In this document: piece by piece, positions 1 to 9,285 of the stretch
How the letters are laid out: each line of letters opens with the position of its first letter
How positions within the stretch are numbered: position 1 is the stretch's first letter
Assembly (NCBI GenBank): GCA_047632435.1
Contig: JBLICU010000005.1
Span: 1 to 64,000, forward strand
Reading direction: 5' to 3'
From: JAMZMI01 sp047632435
GTDB lineage: Bacteria > Bacteroidota > Bacteroidia > Cytophagales > Cyclobacteriaceae
Length of the DNA: 64,000 nucleotides
The notes under the pieces: generated by a model
Databases searched by the model: none
Seen by the model: only the letters and a program-made list of their open reading frames with translations
What the model was told of the DNA's origin: nothing
Program-made: the position numbers and the translations under genes

Positions 1-1
1 A

Positions 2-727
2 GTGCTTTACAAGAAGAATGTACTGGTACTTAGAGGGCGCTTTCGGCCAGTCACTCACGTAAGTGTCGATATGATGCTCACCGGCATGCGTGCTTTTAGA
101 AAAGAGGCGGATGTGGAAATCAGAAATATCGTTCCTCTGGTTGAACTCACCTTAAACGATCTAACCCTTGAAGGAGAGCTTGACGAGACCGATTTTTTGG
201 ATCGCGTTGACTTGCTGTGCTCTCTTGGACAAAATGTAATGATTTCCAATTATCAGGAGCATTATAAGCTTGCTTCATATCTGTCCAAATTCACACGTCA
301 AAAGAAAATAGGCATTATTCTGGGCTATTATAATCTTGTGCAGATTTTTGATGAGTCTTATTATAAAAATTTGAATGGTGGAATTTTAGAGTCATTTAGC
401 CGCCTTTTTGGTAGCAATGTAAAACTCTATGTCTATCCTACTTTCTCTACCGAATCAGATGAATTTAAAAACGTGAGCAAATTCGCACCCCCACCTCACT
501 TATTTCATCTTTTCGAATACATCAGGTCAAATGGAAAGATTGACGATGTGACAGGAGCCAACAAAGAATTACTTCACATCATTTCGGACGAAGTTTTAGA
601 GATGATTGAAAAAGGAAATTTAGAGTGGGAAGCCTACGTACCGCACCGAGTAGCCGCTTCAATCAAAAAAAATCATTTATTCAATTTTCCCTATGAAATC
701 CCACAGGATGAGGATGATTTGAACTAA
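2..727 (+). CDS. C-terminal part of a large conserved Bacteroidota protein (partial)
   Basis: The reading frame is open to the left edge of the window, so the GTG at position 2 is probably not the true start and the N-terminal part lies outside. The 241 visible residues have no signal peptide and no membrane segment, so the protein looks cytosolic. Notable stretches are RGRFRPVTHV near the left end, VDLLCSLGQNVMISNYQEHY and GGILESFSRLF. From memory this resembles a conserved family of several hundred residues in Cytophagales that databases label inconsistently (nicotinate-nucleotide adenylyltransferase or, wrongly, TonB-dependent receptor). I see no HIGH-type nucleotidyltransferase motif in this half, so I assign no function. 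It ends 75 bp before the SNF transporter on the same strand. Confidence 0.75.
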   Translation: MLYKKNVLVLRGRFRPVTHVSVDMMLTGMRAFRKEADVEIRNIVPLVELTLNDLTLEGELDETDFLDRVDLLCSLGQNVMISNYQEHYKLASYLSKFTRQKKIGIILGYYNLVQIFDESYYKNLNGGILESFSRLFGSNVKLYVYPTFSTESDEFKNVSKFAPPPHLFHLFEYIRSNGKIDDVTGANKELLHIISDEVLEMIEKGNLEWEAYVPHRVAASIKKNHLFNFPYEIPQDEDDLN

Positions 728-773
728 TTAAATCACCAATTATATTTTAAATACTCAGACAAACGCATTTTAC

Positions 774-781
774 TATATTTG
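774..781 (+). promoter_or_regulatory. Possible TAnnTTTG -7 element for the SNF transporter
   Basis: TATATTTG matches the Bacteroidota sigma-ABfr -7 consensus TAnnTTTG and lies 21 bp before the ATG of the transporter. No good -33 TTG sits at the usual distance, so this is only a candidate. Confidence 0.3.
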
Positions 782-802
782 GTGTTTTAATTATCAAAAT
801 TT

Positions 803-2215
803 ATGACTGCAAGAGGTTCGTTTTCCAACAAGTTGGGTTTCATTTTAGCAGCAGCCGGATCCGCTGTTGGTTTAGGTAATATATGGAGTTTCCCATTTGT
901 GGTTGGAGCCGGTGGTGGAGCCGCCTTTCTGTTGGTATATCTTTTCTTTTGTTTCGTATTATGCTTTCCGGTCATGGTTACTGAAATAGCCATCGGGAGA
1001 AAGACACAACTAAATCCAGCAGGAGCTTATGAAGCTCTAGGGTATAAAAAATGGCGATTACTTGGAGTCCTAGGTATTATTAGTGGTGTGGTTATTTTGT
1101 CTTTCTACAATGTGGTCGCCGGATGGGCTTTTGGATATTTCCTTGAATTGTCAATGGGACATTTTGAGATCGGGAGTCAATTCTCCACTTTCATAAAAGA
1201 CGTTTTCAAGGTTGGCTTATATGCTTTTGTTTTCATGTTAGTCACAGCGTACATTGTTTCAAAAGGAGTCGCAGGTGGAATTGAGAAAGCATCTAAAATT
1301 CTCATGCCGCTATTGATCATAATGATCAGTGGACTTGTTATTTACTCGCTTACTCTTGACCATGCATATGAGGGTTTGAAATTTTATTTGGTTCCAGACT
1401 TTTCTCAACTCACCCTTGAGGTAATTGGAAAAGCCATGGGTCAAGCCTTCTTCTCACTTTCGCTAGGCATGGGTGCATTGATCACTTATGGTAGCTATCT
1501 GTCAAAAAATGATAACATCGTTTCCTCTGCAGCCTTCATTACGTTGGCTGATGTGGGCATTGCTTTTATAGCCGGATTGATGATGTTCCCATTGGTGGCA
1601 TACCTCACACATGGAACGATGGAGGGTGCTGGACAAGGCGCTGGTTTGATATTTACAGTACTTCCAGGTGCTTTTCAAGGACTAGGGCCTGTACTTGGTG
1701 TGGTTGTCGGTTCTACTTTTTTCCTTTTGCTTTCTTTTGCAGCACTCACTTCAACTGTTTCGTTATTGGAAGTACCAGTGGCATATATTGTTGATGAAAA
1801 AGGGATAGAAAGAAAAAAAGCAGTTTGGTTGGTCGCTTTGGGTATTTTCGTTTTGGGAATTCCTTCTTTGATATCTAATGGTTATTCTGGTTTCTTCACA
1901 AACTTTATCACTTATATAGGTGCCGAAAAAGCTACATCTTTCATGGATTTCGCGCAGAATGTGGCCAATGACACGTTCCTACCACTAGGGGGTTGTTTGA
2001 TTTCAATTTTCGCAGCACATATGTGGAAAACCAAAAAATTGCATGAGGAAATCGCGCAAGGATATCCTGGTTATGTAGGTTCATTTATTCAGAAATTTCT
2101 GGGTTTCGCTATTATGTTTTTATGTCCCGTTGTTCTGGGCACTATGTTTGTCCTGACGCTATTCCAGACCTTCTTTGGGATTAATCTAGGAGAGTTGATT
2201 CTTTCGATATTCTAA
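803..2215 (+). CDS. Sodium-dependent transporter, NSS/SNF family
   Basis: Inner-membrane symporter of the neurotransmitter:sodium symporter family (LeuT fold), which couples inward Na+ to uptake of an amino acid or related amine. The family signature in the first helix, GSAVGLGNIWSFPF, is at about residues 18-31 and is followed by the glycine-rich VGAGGGAAF. About 11-12 hydrophobic segments span the 470 residues, the normal length for bacterial members. The TSTVSLLEVP stretch near residue 310 corresponds to helix 8, which helps form the second sodium site in LeuT. The ATG at 803 fits because the family motif begins 17 residues later. The gene appears monocistronic and converges on the next gene with a 3-bp gap. 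The substrate cannot be predicted from the sequence. Confidence 0.93.
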   Translation: MTARGSFSNKLGFILAAAGSAVGLGNIWSFPFVVGAGGGAAFLLVYLFFCFVLCFPVMVTEIAIGRKTQLNPAGAYEALGYKKWRLLGVLGIISGVVILSFYNVVAGWAFGYFLELSMGHFEIGSQFSTFIKDVFKVGLYAFVFMLVTAYIVSKGVAGGIEKASKILMPLLIIMISGLVIYSLTLDHAYEGLKFYLVPDFSQLTLEVIGKAMGQAFFSLSLGMGALITYGSYLSKNDNIVSSAAFITLADVGIAFIAGLMMFPLVAYLTHGTMEGAGQGAGLIFTVLPGAFQGLGPVLGVVVGSTFFLLLSFAALTSTVSLLEVPVAYIVDEKGIERKKAVWLVALGIFVLGIPSLISNGYSGFFTNFITYIGAEKATSFMDFAQNVANDTFLPLGGCLISIFAAHMWKTKKLHEEIAQGYPGYVGSFIQKFLGFAIMFLCPVVLGTMFVLTLFQTFFGINLGELILSIF

Positions 2216-2218
2216 TAA

Positions 2219-3022
2219 TTATTCTCTTATAAACAGTCCAGGATCATCTTCATTGAAGTAAATGACATAACTGCCAGAAGGCAGCTTGCTTATGTCTACA
2301 TCCTTGCCGATACCTTCCATTACTATTGAATTGCCACCATCGTAGACTTTATATGATGCAGTTCTTGAGAAAAAAATCATTTTATCCGTTTTCTGAGGTC
2401 TGAAAGTGACTGGATCTGGATAAAAATGAAAGTCAATTTCTCTGGAATAAAGATATTTCCCATCAGGCAGGAGGTATTTGATTCGAAACTTATTGGAGCC
2501 TTCTTCAATTTTTGGGTAATGTTTATAAGAAGCACTCTCAAAGTGTCCGCTGGCCTCAATCACAGCTTCTTCCTGCCAGATTCCCATATCTATTTTTTCA
2601 ATGAGAAATTGCCCATGCTCCTTCTCTCCTAGCGTTTTCCATATCAAAGTGGAATCTGACATATTGATCTCACTGAATGAGAATATGCTGTGATAAAAAA
2701 TTGCATCCGGATTGATGACAATTGGGCGACAAGATTCCTTATGAACAATGTGAATAGTGACTGGCGCGTATAAATCCAATCCTTTGAAATCCAGCTTAAT
2801 AGCGCTCATTTTCATATTGAATTCTATCGTGCGTTCATTCACCCTTATTTCCTTGATGCAAAAATCCTTCTCTTCTGGATCAAAGGTATTTTGAATGAAA
2901 ATAGGCCTCCCCTGATACACTCCAGCCACATTTGTTGCACCAGGAACCTGCCCTAAAACCATTACGAAAAGAAATAAAAAGTAAGACGGTATCAAAGACA
3001 AAATTCTTGCGCTTAGTAACAA
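2219..3022 (-). CDS. Secreted hypothetical protein with possible T9SS-like C-terminus
   Basis: Unrecognised protein of about 267 residues. The N-terminus is a long hydrophobic stretch ending near MVLGQV, consistent with a signal peptide; the remainder is beta-rich and polar. The last 60 residues (a TASYKVYDGGNSIVMEG stretch, then DISKLPSGSYVIYFN) resemble the 'Y.YDxxGK...LxxGxYxIxF' pattern of type IX secretion sorting domains, but the canonical YPNP motif is absent, so export by T9SS is only a guess. The only start giving a complete signal peptide is TTG at 3022; the first ATG in frame lies inside the hydrophobic stretch, so the start is uncertain. It converges on the SNF transporter gene. 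Confidence 0.7.
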   Translation of the reverse strand: MLLSARILSLIPSYFLFLFVMVLGQVPGATNVAGVYQGRPIFIQNTFDPEEKDFCIKEIRVNERTIEFNMKMSAIKLDFKGLDLYAPVTIHIVHKESCRPIVINPDAIFYHSIFSFSEINMSDSTLIWKTLGEKEHGQFLIEKIDMGIWQEEAVIEASGHFESASYKHYPKIEEGSNKFRIKYLLPDGKYLYSREIDFHFYPDPVTFRPQKTDKMIFFSRTASYKVYDGGNSIVMEGIGKDVDISKLPSGSYVIYFNEDDPGLFIRE

Positions 3023-3235
3023 AAATGAATTTAAGAAAAAAAGCGTTAATCACGTGACTACCATTCAAAATAGGCGAGTAATAAGAAAACAAAAAATATT
3101 GATTGAACAATTCAATTCATCATCAAACCTAAAAATGATACTCTACCTGATTAATTATATCATCTAGTTTTTTAAAAAATGGTTACTTTCTAATAACAAT
3201 TTGTATTAAACTTGAAAATACACAAGGACTAAGAC

Positions 3236-3424
3236 ATGCAACTAATTATTTGGTACAACCCCGATATTGATTCTTATCAGAAGGGATATATTCGAGAATA
3301 TGACAAACTCTTAATGTTTAGTCCAAATAAAGATCGATTCGACATACTTTATGAATTTTCAGAAACATCCAAACGAATCATTGACAAAATTTTATCTTCT
3401 TTAAACACAGCCAGACTCCTGTAA
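3236..3424 (+). CDS. Small hypothetical protein, 62 aa
   Basis: A short ATG-initiated frame with normal amino-acid composition (LIIWYNPD, YDILYEF-like text, KIL). It has no signal peptide and no membrane segment. It stands just upstream of a lipoprotein gene on the same strand, with 41 bp between. I have the impression of similar 60-residue proteins in Cytophagales but no function is known to me. The coding-like composition and the lack of any overlapping gene argue for it being real. Confidence 0.55.
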   Translation: MQLIIWYNPDIDSYQKGYIREYDKLLMFSPNKDRFDILYEFSETSKRIIDKILSSLNTARLL

Positions 3425-3465
3425 TCCGAGGCTTGTGTTTATTAATGATTTATCTTTAGCCACGA

Positions 3466-4020
3466 ATGAAAAAGTGGCTTTTTATTTTCCCTATTATTCT
3501 CCTTTGCAAGTGTGCTACAGTGAAGGTGATCCATTTTGTAAATGAAGATGCATCATTCAAATCTTATACAAATTTCTCCGTAGTAAATTATAAGACCCAA
3601 GGAGTTGATATCTCTGCTGAAGGTAGTCTCCTTTTTAATGAAATTGAGACGAACATAGAAAATCAGATGTTCAGAAGGGAATATCAAAAATCAAATCTCA
3701 ATCCGGATATTATTGTTCGCTATGAAATCATCTCCAATCAAGTATCAGAAACACGCACTGTTTCGCCTTATGCCAATCCATATTCTGGATTTGGCCCATC
3801 ATTTAGCACCAGAACATTTCTTGAATCTGCTCTACTCATCGAATTGACAGATATAAGTACCAGAAAAATGGTTTGGCAAGGCAGTGTGGATTTGAGCAAA
3901 TATGATCAAGGAAATGAACAAAATAAGCTACTTAAAAAGGCCATAAGCCAAATATTTGATACCTATTTGTACCATTCAGGAAGTGATGTGCCTGATCCAA
4001 CACTCATTGAGAATAAATGA
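3466..4020 (+). CDS. DUF4136-type lipoprotein
   Basis: A 184-residue lipoprotein. The signal peptide ends in a lipobox-like LLCKCA with Cys at residue 16, so it is probably anchored in the periplasm or outer membrane. The body fits the DUF4136 fold: an early 'F..YTNFSV' strand, a central 'NPDIIVRYEI' strand, a glycine/proline-rich loop (YANPYSGFGPSF), then 'LIELTDISTRKMVWQG' where members of the family describe the value they report. Function of the family is unknown. The stop codon overlaps the ATG of the downstream antiporter gene by four bases (ATGA, 4017-4020), so the two are probably co-translated. Confidence 0.8.
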   Translation: MKKWLFIFPIILLCKCATVKVIHFVNEDASFKSYTNFSVVNYKTQGVDISAEGSLLFNEIETNIENQMFRREYQKSNLNPDIIVRYEIISNQVSETRTVSPYANPYSGFGPSFSTRTFLESALLIELTDISTRKMVWQGSVDLSKYDQGNEQNKLLKKAISQIFDTYLYHSGSDVPDPTLIENK

Positions 4021-5432
4021 AAGAATTAGGGTTACTGACAATACTCCCTCCTGTCCTGGCTATCATTCTGGCTATACGAACGAAACAGGTAATCCCATCG
4101 CTCATTCTTGGGCTCTTACTGGGTTGGTTAATCCTATGTGACTGGAATCCATTGATGGGAATAATGGCTACTATAAACGGCCTGGTAAACGTATTTGCGA
4201 GCGCAGGAAACACAAGAACTATACTATTCACTTTGTTAATCGGCTCGCTGATTCATCTTATTCAAAAAGCCAAAGGAATTGATGGATTTGTAGTACGTCT
4301 CCAAAACAAAATAGACCAATCAGAAAACCCAAAATCTAAACTTCAGGTCTTTGGGGCACTGACAGGATTTTTGATTTTTATTGAATCGAATATTTCAATA
4401 CTTACTGTAGGAACTGTTTTTCAATCGCTCTTTAAACGATATGGTATTCCCAAAGTAAAGCTCGCGTATATCGCTGATTCAAGCAGCGCGCCTTCTTGTA
4501 TTCTATTTCCTATCAATGCCTGGGGTGCTTATATTATTGGCTTGTTAGCGGCGTATGAAACACTGCCTCCTTTTAAAACATTGCTCTACTCTATTCCATT
4601 CAACTTCTATCCGATCCTTACATTAATCCTTGTTTTTTATACCGCTTTTTCCAACAAGAGTTTTGGTTTAATGAATACTTTTGACACGACCGAAAAAATA
4701 CATGAGGCTGAATCAGCGGTCATCACATCGGAAGGAAAATCATTCAACATGATCGTGCCACTCGGGGCAATGGTATTGAGTATGCCGGCTTTTCTGTTGT
4801 TTACCGGATATGATGCCGAATTTTCGGGTTCGATAATGGGGAAATTATGGCAGTACATTGGTAATGCTTCCGGATCTGCATCCGTACTTTATGCGGTGTG
4901 TACAGGTCTATTAACAGCCGGAATTTTGTTTTCAGTTCAGAAAATTGTGACTCTTTCTACTTTTATCACTCAATCGCTTGAAGGAATGAAAGAAATGCTT
5001 TCAATGGCCATTTTAATGGTTTTAGCCTTTGCATTGGGTGATTTGTGCAAGGAAATGGGAACCGGAACTTATGTTGCTTCGGTGACTGAAAGCTGGTTGG
5101 CACCAGGTTTAGCACCAGCTGTGATTTTTCTTACGAGCTGTTTCATCGCATTTTCTACCGGAACTTCCTGGGGAACTTTTGCCATCATGATTCCAATAGC
5201 CATTCCACTGGCTCAAACACTGGATATTAACATTCACCTGGCACTTGCTGCGGTCTTAGGTGGTGGCGTTTTCGGAGATCATTGCTCCCCTATTTCAGAC
5301 ACTACCTTAATATCCTCTATGGCTTCTGGCGTGGATCACATTGATCACGTGAAGACACAACTCCCATATGCACTTTTTACAGGCGGACTGGCAATTATAA
5401 TGTATCTAATTTTTGGTTTTTTAATGGCCTAA
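4017..5432 (+). CDS. Na+/H+ antiporter, NhaC-type
   Basis: A polytopic inner-membrane protein of 471 residues with about 11-12 hydrophobic segments. It carries family marks such as SSSAPSCILFPINAWGAY near residue 155, FSTGTSWGTFAIMIPIAIP near residue 382, and GGGVFGDHCSPISDTTLISS near residue 417, which in this ion-transporter superfamily line the transport path. It probably exchanges Na+ for H+, though related proteins exchange amino or organic acids, so the substrate is inferred. Translation starts at the ATGA junction with the upstream lipoprotein. The 3' end overlaps the convergent lysA gene by 12 bp. Confidence 0.85.
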   Translation: MKELGLLTILPPVLAIILAIRTKQVIPSLILGLLLGWLILCDWNPLMGIMATINGLVNVFASAGNTRTILFTLLIGSLIHLIQKAKGIDGFVVRLQNKIDQSENPKSKLQVFGALTGFLIFIESNISILTVGTVFQSLFKRYGIPKVKLAYIADSSSAPSCILFPINAWGAYIIGLLAAYETLPPFKTLLYSIPFNFYPILTLILVFYTAFSNKSFGLMNTFDTTEKIHEAESAVITSEGKSFNMIVPLGAMVLSMPAFLLFTGYDAEFSGSIMGKLWQYIGNASGSASVLYAVCTGLLTAGILFSVQKIVTLSTFITQSLEGMKEMLSMAILMVLAFALGDLCKEMGTGTYVASVTESWLAPGLAPAVIFLTSCFIAFSTGTSWGTFAIMIPIAIPLAQTLDINIHLALAAVLGGGVFGDHCSPISDTTLISSMASGVDHIDHVKTQLPYALFTGGLAIIMYLIFGFLMA

Positions 5433-6572
5433 TTCGTCAGAATAATAAGCTTTTGCGAACTCGCGACCATTGTAGTTGTTACGCATGGTTTCACCGTAAG
5501 CGCCAGTAGAGCGGATGACTATGAGGTCCCCCCTTTTCGTCTTGGGAAGTGCTGTTTTCTTTCCGAAAAAATCCGAAGATTCACATATTGGACCCACTAC
5601 ATCATATACGTCATCAGGTTGATGACTAGAAATGTTTTCAAGCTTATGTACAGCTTGATAGAGTGCCGGGCGCATTAGTTCCGTCATACCTGCATCTAGA
5701 ATGGCGAATTTTGTATGGCCACCCTCCTTCATGTAAAGCACACGACTAAGGAGCGATCCACATTGTCCGACGATAGATCTACCTAGCTCAAAATGCACTT
5801 GCTGACCTGGAAGAACTTTCAAATGATCATGAAAAATTTTGAAATAACCTTCGAAATCCGGAATTGGCTCATTGTCCGGGTCTTCATAATTGATCCCAAG
5901 GCCACCACCTAAATTGAGATGAGGGAGCTTAAATCCATTTTCATGCAATGTATCCTGAAGTAGGTTGACCCGATCAGTCAGCGCTTGAAAGCGTTGCAAA
6001 TCTGTTATTTGTGACCCAATATGATAATGTAATCCAATAAATGCAACATGCTCACATGAGCGAATGAAGTCCATGGAACGGATCAGTTCATCAGTAGATA
6101 CACCGAATTTGTTTTCCTTTGATCCTGTGGTGATATAATGATGTGTTCCAGCTTCAATTTCAGGATTGATTCTCATTGAAATCCTTGCCTTTTGACCGAT
6201 TCGGCTAGCTATTTCGTTGATAACTTCAAGCTCAGCGATAGATTCAACATTGAATGAAAAAATGTCACTACGAAGAGCAAATTCAATTTCCTTATCTGTC
6301 TTTCCTACCCCGGCCAATACAACCTGATCTGGTCTAAAGCCATTTTCAAGAGCTATTTTGATTTCTCCCCCACTGACACAATCAACACCCAACCCAGATT
6401 TTCGGATTTCATCCAAAATTCTTGAATTGATATTTGCTTTCAATGCATAATGTATGTGATAACCGTATCTATTGGCCTTTTTTAATGCCTCAAGTGTGCT
6501 ATTGAGCAGTGAAATATCGTAAAAATAAAATGGCGTTTCTATGCCTCGGAAGTAGTTAAGATATCTTTTCAA
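5421..6572 (-). CDS. lysA: Diaminopimelate decarboxylase
   Basis: Cytosolic PLP enzyme that decarboxylates meso-diaminopimelate to L-lysine, the last step of lysine synthesis. The PLP lysine lies in HYALKANIN near residue 46, followed by GVDCVSGGE. The substrate-specificity HIGSQI stretch is near residue 185, the glycine loop LNLGGGLGINY near residue 220, and the CESSDFFG motif with the catalytic cysteine near residue 329. At 383 residues it is slightly short, as is typical for Bacteroidota LysA. No ATG is suitably placed; TTG at 6572, six bases after the stop of the upstream TPR gene, is the probable start. It is likely co-transcribed with the TPR gene, downstream of dapD. Confidence 0.93.
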   Translation of the reverse strand: MKRYLNYFRGIETPFYFYDISLLNSTLEALKKANRYGYHIHYALKANINSRILDEIRKSGLGVDCVSGGEIKIALENGFRPDQVVLAGVGKTDKEIEFALRSDIFSFNVESIAELEVINEIASRIGQKARISMRINPEIEAGTHHYITTGSKENKFGVSTDELIRSMDFIRSCEHVAFIGLHYHIGSQITDLQRFQALTDRVNLLQDTLHENGFKLPHLNLGGGLGINYEDPDNEPIPDFEGYFKIFHDHLKVLPGQQVHFELGRSIVGQCGSLLSRVLYMKEGGHTKFAILDAGMTELMRPALYQAVHKLENISSHQPDDVYDVVGPICESSDFFGKKTALPKTKRGDLIVIRSTGAYGETMRNNYNGREFAKAYYSDELGH

Positions 6573-6578
6573 CGTGAA

Positions 6579-7175
6579 TTAGTTGCAGTATTTTGTTATG
6601 ATAGCGCTAACCTCTTTAACATTAAGAACTTGCGCTTTTCTAAAATCTTCACAGGCACTTTGAATTTTACCCAAATGGATTTTTAATGCACCTCGATACA
6701 AATAAGCCTCACCAAAGTCACTATTGAGTTTAATTGATAAAGTGTATGACTCTAATGCACCATCAACATAACCAAGCTGGTGTTTTGCTCTGGCAGCTAA
6801 AAAATGTGCTTGGGAAGAATTTTCATTGATTTCCAACGCCTGCTCTGCCCACAACACTGCTTTGTTGTAAAACTCTTGCTCATAATAAAGCTTTGAAAGA
6901 CTCAAACGCGCATTTACATTTTTTGTCTCAGATTTGATCGCTGAAATGAAATCTTCTTCTGCTTTGTCAAAGTCACCCAACTCTTGATAAGCTCTGCCGC
7001 GGTTATAGAGTGTTTTGACATCACTTGAATTGGATTCCAGATAATTGTTATAAGAAGCAACAGCGTCCTTGTATTTACCTTTTTCGAATAGTGCATCCCC
7101 TTCATTTGAACCACTACTACATGCCAGCAATAAAACGATAAGAGTTAAAAACAAGAATATTTTTTCAAACTTCAT
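6579..7175 (-). CDS. TPR-repeat lipoprotein
   Basis: A 198-residue lipoprotein. The signal peptide has a lipobox LLLAC with Cys at residue 19, followed by a SSGSNEGD linker. The rest is about four to five tetratricopeptide repeats: typical 'A...Y...L' signatures occur at KDAVASYNNYLE, DFDKAEEDFISAI, NKAVLWAEQALEI and VDGALESYTLSI. It is probably a periplasmic or outer-membrane scaffold; partners are unknown. It lies between dapD and lysA on the same strand, six bases from lysA, so it may simply ride in a lysine-biosynthesis transcription unit. Confidence 0.85.
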   Translation of the reverse strand: MKFEKIFLFLTLIVLLLACSSGSNEGDALFEKGKYKDAVASYNNYLESNSSDVKTLYNRGRAYQELGDFDKAEEDFISAIKSETKNVNARLSLSKLYYEQEFYNKAVLWAEQALEINENSSQAHFLAARAKHQLGYVDGALESYTLSIKLNSDFGEAYLYRGALKIHLGKIQSACEDFRKAQVLNVKEVSAIITKYCN

Positions 7176-7266
7176 GAACCCAAATTTTTAAGAACGCAAA
7201 TATATGCCTGTATGTGCTTAAACTCACATGCAATTTTCCTTAAACAACTTGTAAAATCGAATAATG

Positions 7267-8079
7267 TTAGACGCTCACATTATTTTCCCTAAGGGCAGAA
7301 TTCAATGAAGTTTTCTTATCGGTACTTTCCTTTCTCTTACCAATAATCAAAGCACATGGTACTTGGTAAATACCAGATGCGAATTCTTTAGGAATAGTGC
7401 CAGGTATCACTACAGATCTTTCTGGAACATAACCTTTGTATTCTACAGGCTCTGGGCCAGTAACATCAATTATTTTGGAACTTCCTGTCAAAACTACATT
7501 GGCCCCTAAAACGGCCTCTCTGCCGACTCTTACACCTTCTACAACAATACATCGTGAACCAATGAACGCATTATCCTCAATAATTACCGGAGCAGCCTGA
7601 ATGGGTTCAAGTACTCCACCAATACCGACTCCCCCACTTAAATGAACATTTTTACCAATTTGAGCACAACTACCCACGGTAGCCCAGGTATCCACCATGG
7701 TTCCTTCATCCACATAGGCACCAATATTCACGAAAGAAGGCATCAAAACAGTTCCTCGTGAAATAAATGATCCATATCTGGCAATTGCATGAGGAACCAC
7801 TCTCACACCTAATTGGTCGTAGTTTGACTTCAATTTAATTTTATCATGGAATTGGAATGGACCCACTTCAATCAACTGCATTTTCATCAGAGGAAAATAA
7901 AGAATGACAGCTTTCTTAATCCACTCATGCACCACCCATCCATCTGCCGTAGGAGAAGCTATTCTACGTTTGCCAATATCAAGATCATCGATCAACGTTT
8001 TTATTGCCACTGATACATCCTTCTCTTCAATAAGGGATCTATCTTCCCACGCCGATTCGATTAATTTTTGTAAATCCAT
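7267..8079 (-). CDS. dapD: Tetrahydrodipicolinate N-succinyltransferase
   Basis: Cytosolic trimeric enzyme of lysine and diaminopimelate synthesis: succinyl-CoA plus tetrahydrodipicolinate gives N-succinyl-2-amino-6-oxopimelate. The hexapeptide-repeat left-handed beta-helix is visible in the middle (VNIGAYVDEGTMVDTWATVG, VHLSGGVGIGGVLEP, AFIGSRCIVVEGVRVG). I place the start at the ATG at 8079 (MDLQKLIESAW), which matches the usual N-terminus and gives 270 residues, close to the E. coli enzyme. A GTG at 8100 would add seven residues but sits on top of an AAGGAG stretch. The neighbour 40 bp away is divergent. Confidence 0.93.
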   Translation of the reverse strand: MDLQKLIESAWEDRSLIEEKDVSVAIKTLIDDLDIGKRRIASPTADGWVVHEWIKKAVILYFPLMKMQLIEVGPFQFHDKIKLKSNYDQLGVRVVPHAIARYGSFISRGTVLMPSFVNIGAYVDEGTMVDTWATVGSCAQIGKNVHLSGGVGIGGVLEPIQAAPVIIEDNAFIGSRCIVVEGVRVGREAVLGANVVLTGSSKIIDVTGPEPVEYKGYVPERSVVIPGTIPKEFASGIYQVPCALIIGKRKESTDKKTSLNSALRENNVSV

Positions 8080-8082
8080 ATA

Positions 8083-8090
8083 TAGGTTTG
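8083..8090 (+). promoter_or_regulatory. Possible TAnnTTTG -7 element for the glycosyltransferase
   Basis: TAGGTTTG fits the Bacteroidota -7 consensus and lies 29 bp before the GTG start of the glycosyltransferase. It falls just inside the longer (GTG) version of dapD, which slightly favours the shorter dapD start. No -33 TTG is at ideal spacing. Confidence 0.25.
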
Positions 8091-8119
8091 TATTTTCCAC
8101 TCCTTAATTCTTTTGTAGA

Positions 8120-9229
8120 GTGAATTATAAAAAAATATTTATTGCTTCAGTTCTAAAGCCTGTTGATGATGTCAGACACTTTGACAAGCTAGCTTGTTCT
8201 TTAGCTAAGGCAAATAAATACCAAATATTCATTTTAGGAAAAGGAAGCATAAAAAAAACCGAAAATGATCTCATTTCATTTTGGAACACTGGCTATTTCA
8301 AAAGAAAAAGCTTCCATAGATTAATAGTTCAAATCACTTTTCTTAGAAAAATAAGTGCCTTAAAACCTGATCTAATAATCATCACATCACTAGAACTGCT
8401 TCCGCTGGCAAGCTTGTTTAAAAAATGGTTCAGATACAAATTGGTTTATGATGTTCAAGAAAATTATTTATCCAACATCCGTTATCAAAATGAATATCCG
8501 ACCTTAGAAAAACTGATACTCATTCCCATCATCAATTTGACACAAAGGATTTTTCACCGAAGGGTTGATCACTTCCTATTAGCTGAAAAATCTTATAGCA
8601 CAGAGGTTGCTAATTTGGGTAATCGTTATACCATTTTAGAAAACAAAACCGGCTTATCAAAAATAAAATTAAAAGTAAAAAAATGGGATGGAAATGAGCC
8701 ACTCATCTTAATTTTTTCAGGCACCATTTCAGAGTATTCGGGAATTAAAATTGCCATTGAAATATTTGAAAAAATTCAGAAACATGTACCAAGTAGCCGA
8801 CTGAAAGTCATAGGATGTTATCATGATTTGAACCTTCAGAAGTTCCTAAAATCTAAAGCCGAAGAAAACCCTTCAATAGAATTATATACAGATTCTACAC
8901 CCATAGAACATGATCTAATACTACAGGCTATAACAACCTCACATCTAGGAATGATCTCCTACAAACCCAATGAAACCAATAAGAAAAGAGTCCCAACTAA
9001 ACTCTTCGAATACGCAAGTTATGGTCTACCATATCTGATAGACCAACATCCATATTGGTTATCAAGGTCACAGGAAATGGGTGGAGCCATACCCATAGAT
9101 ATAGGCTCATTCGACGTTGAGAAAGCCATCAAGCAATACCGTCAACTCCTGGAATGGGATAGGAAAAAGAGCTTGTGGTTGGACGAAGAAGTAACATTAA
9201 TCAACCTCATAAAACAATTAATCAAATAA
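8120..9229 (+). CDS. Glycosyltransferase, GT4-like (GT-B fold)
   Basis: A 369-residue protein with the two Rossmann-like halves of GT-B enzymes. The N-terminal half has PDLIIITSLELLPLA and KLVYDVQENYLSN; the C-terminal half has LILIFSGTISEYSGI (the donor-binding region) and RVPTKLFEYASYGLPYL, corresponding to the 'E.....K..EY...G.P' signature of GT4 members. It would transfer a sugar to a surface glycan, polysaccharide or lipid at the cytoplasmic face of the membrane. The GTG at 8120 gives the start MNYKKIFIAS. It is isolated from other glycan genes, so the acceptor cannot be guessed. Confidence 0.8.
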   Translation: MNYKKIFIASVLKPVDDVRHFDKLACSLAKANKYQIFILGKGSIKKTENDLISFWNTGYFKRKSFHRLIVQITFLRKISALKPDLIIITSLELLPLASLFKKWFRYKLVYDVQENYLSNIRYQNEYPTLEKLILIPIINLTQRIFHRRVDHFLLAEKSYSTEVANLGNRYTILENKTGLSKIKLKVKKWDGNEPLILIFSGTISEYSGIKIAIEIFEKIQKHVPSSRLKVIGCYHDLNLQKFLKSKAEENPSIELYTDSTPIEHDLILQAITTSHLGMISYKPNETNKKRVPTKLFEYASYGLPYLIDQHPYWLSRSQEMGGAIPIDIGSFDVEKAIKQYRQLLEWDRKKSLWLDEEVTLINLIKQLIK

Positions 9230-9285
9230 ACTTAATTGGCTGGTTTAATGTTACTTATGTGGTTGAAAAAAATACACACGAAAAT

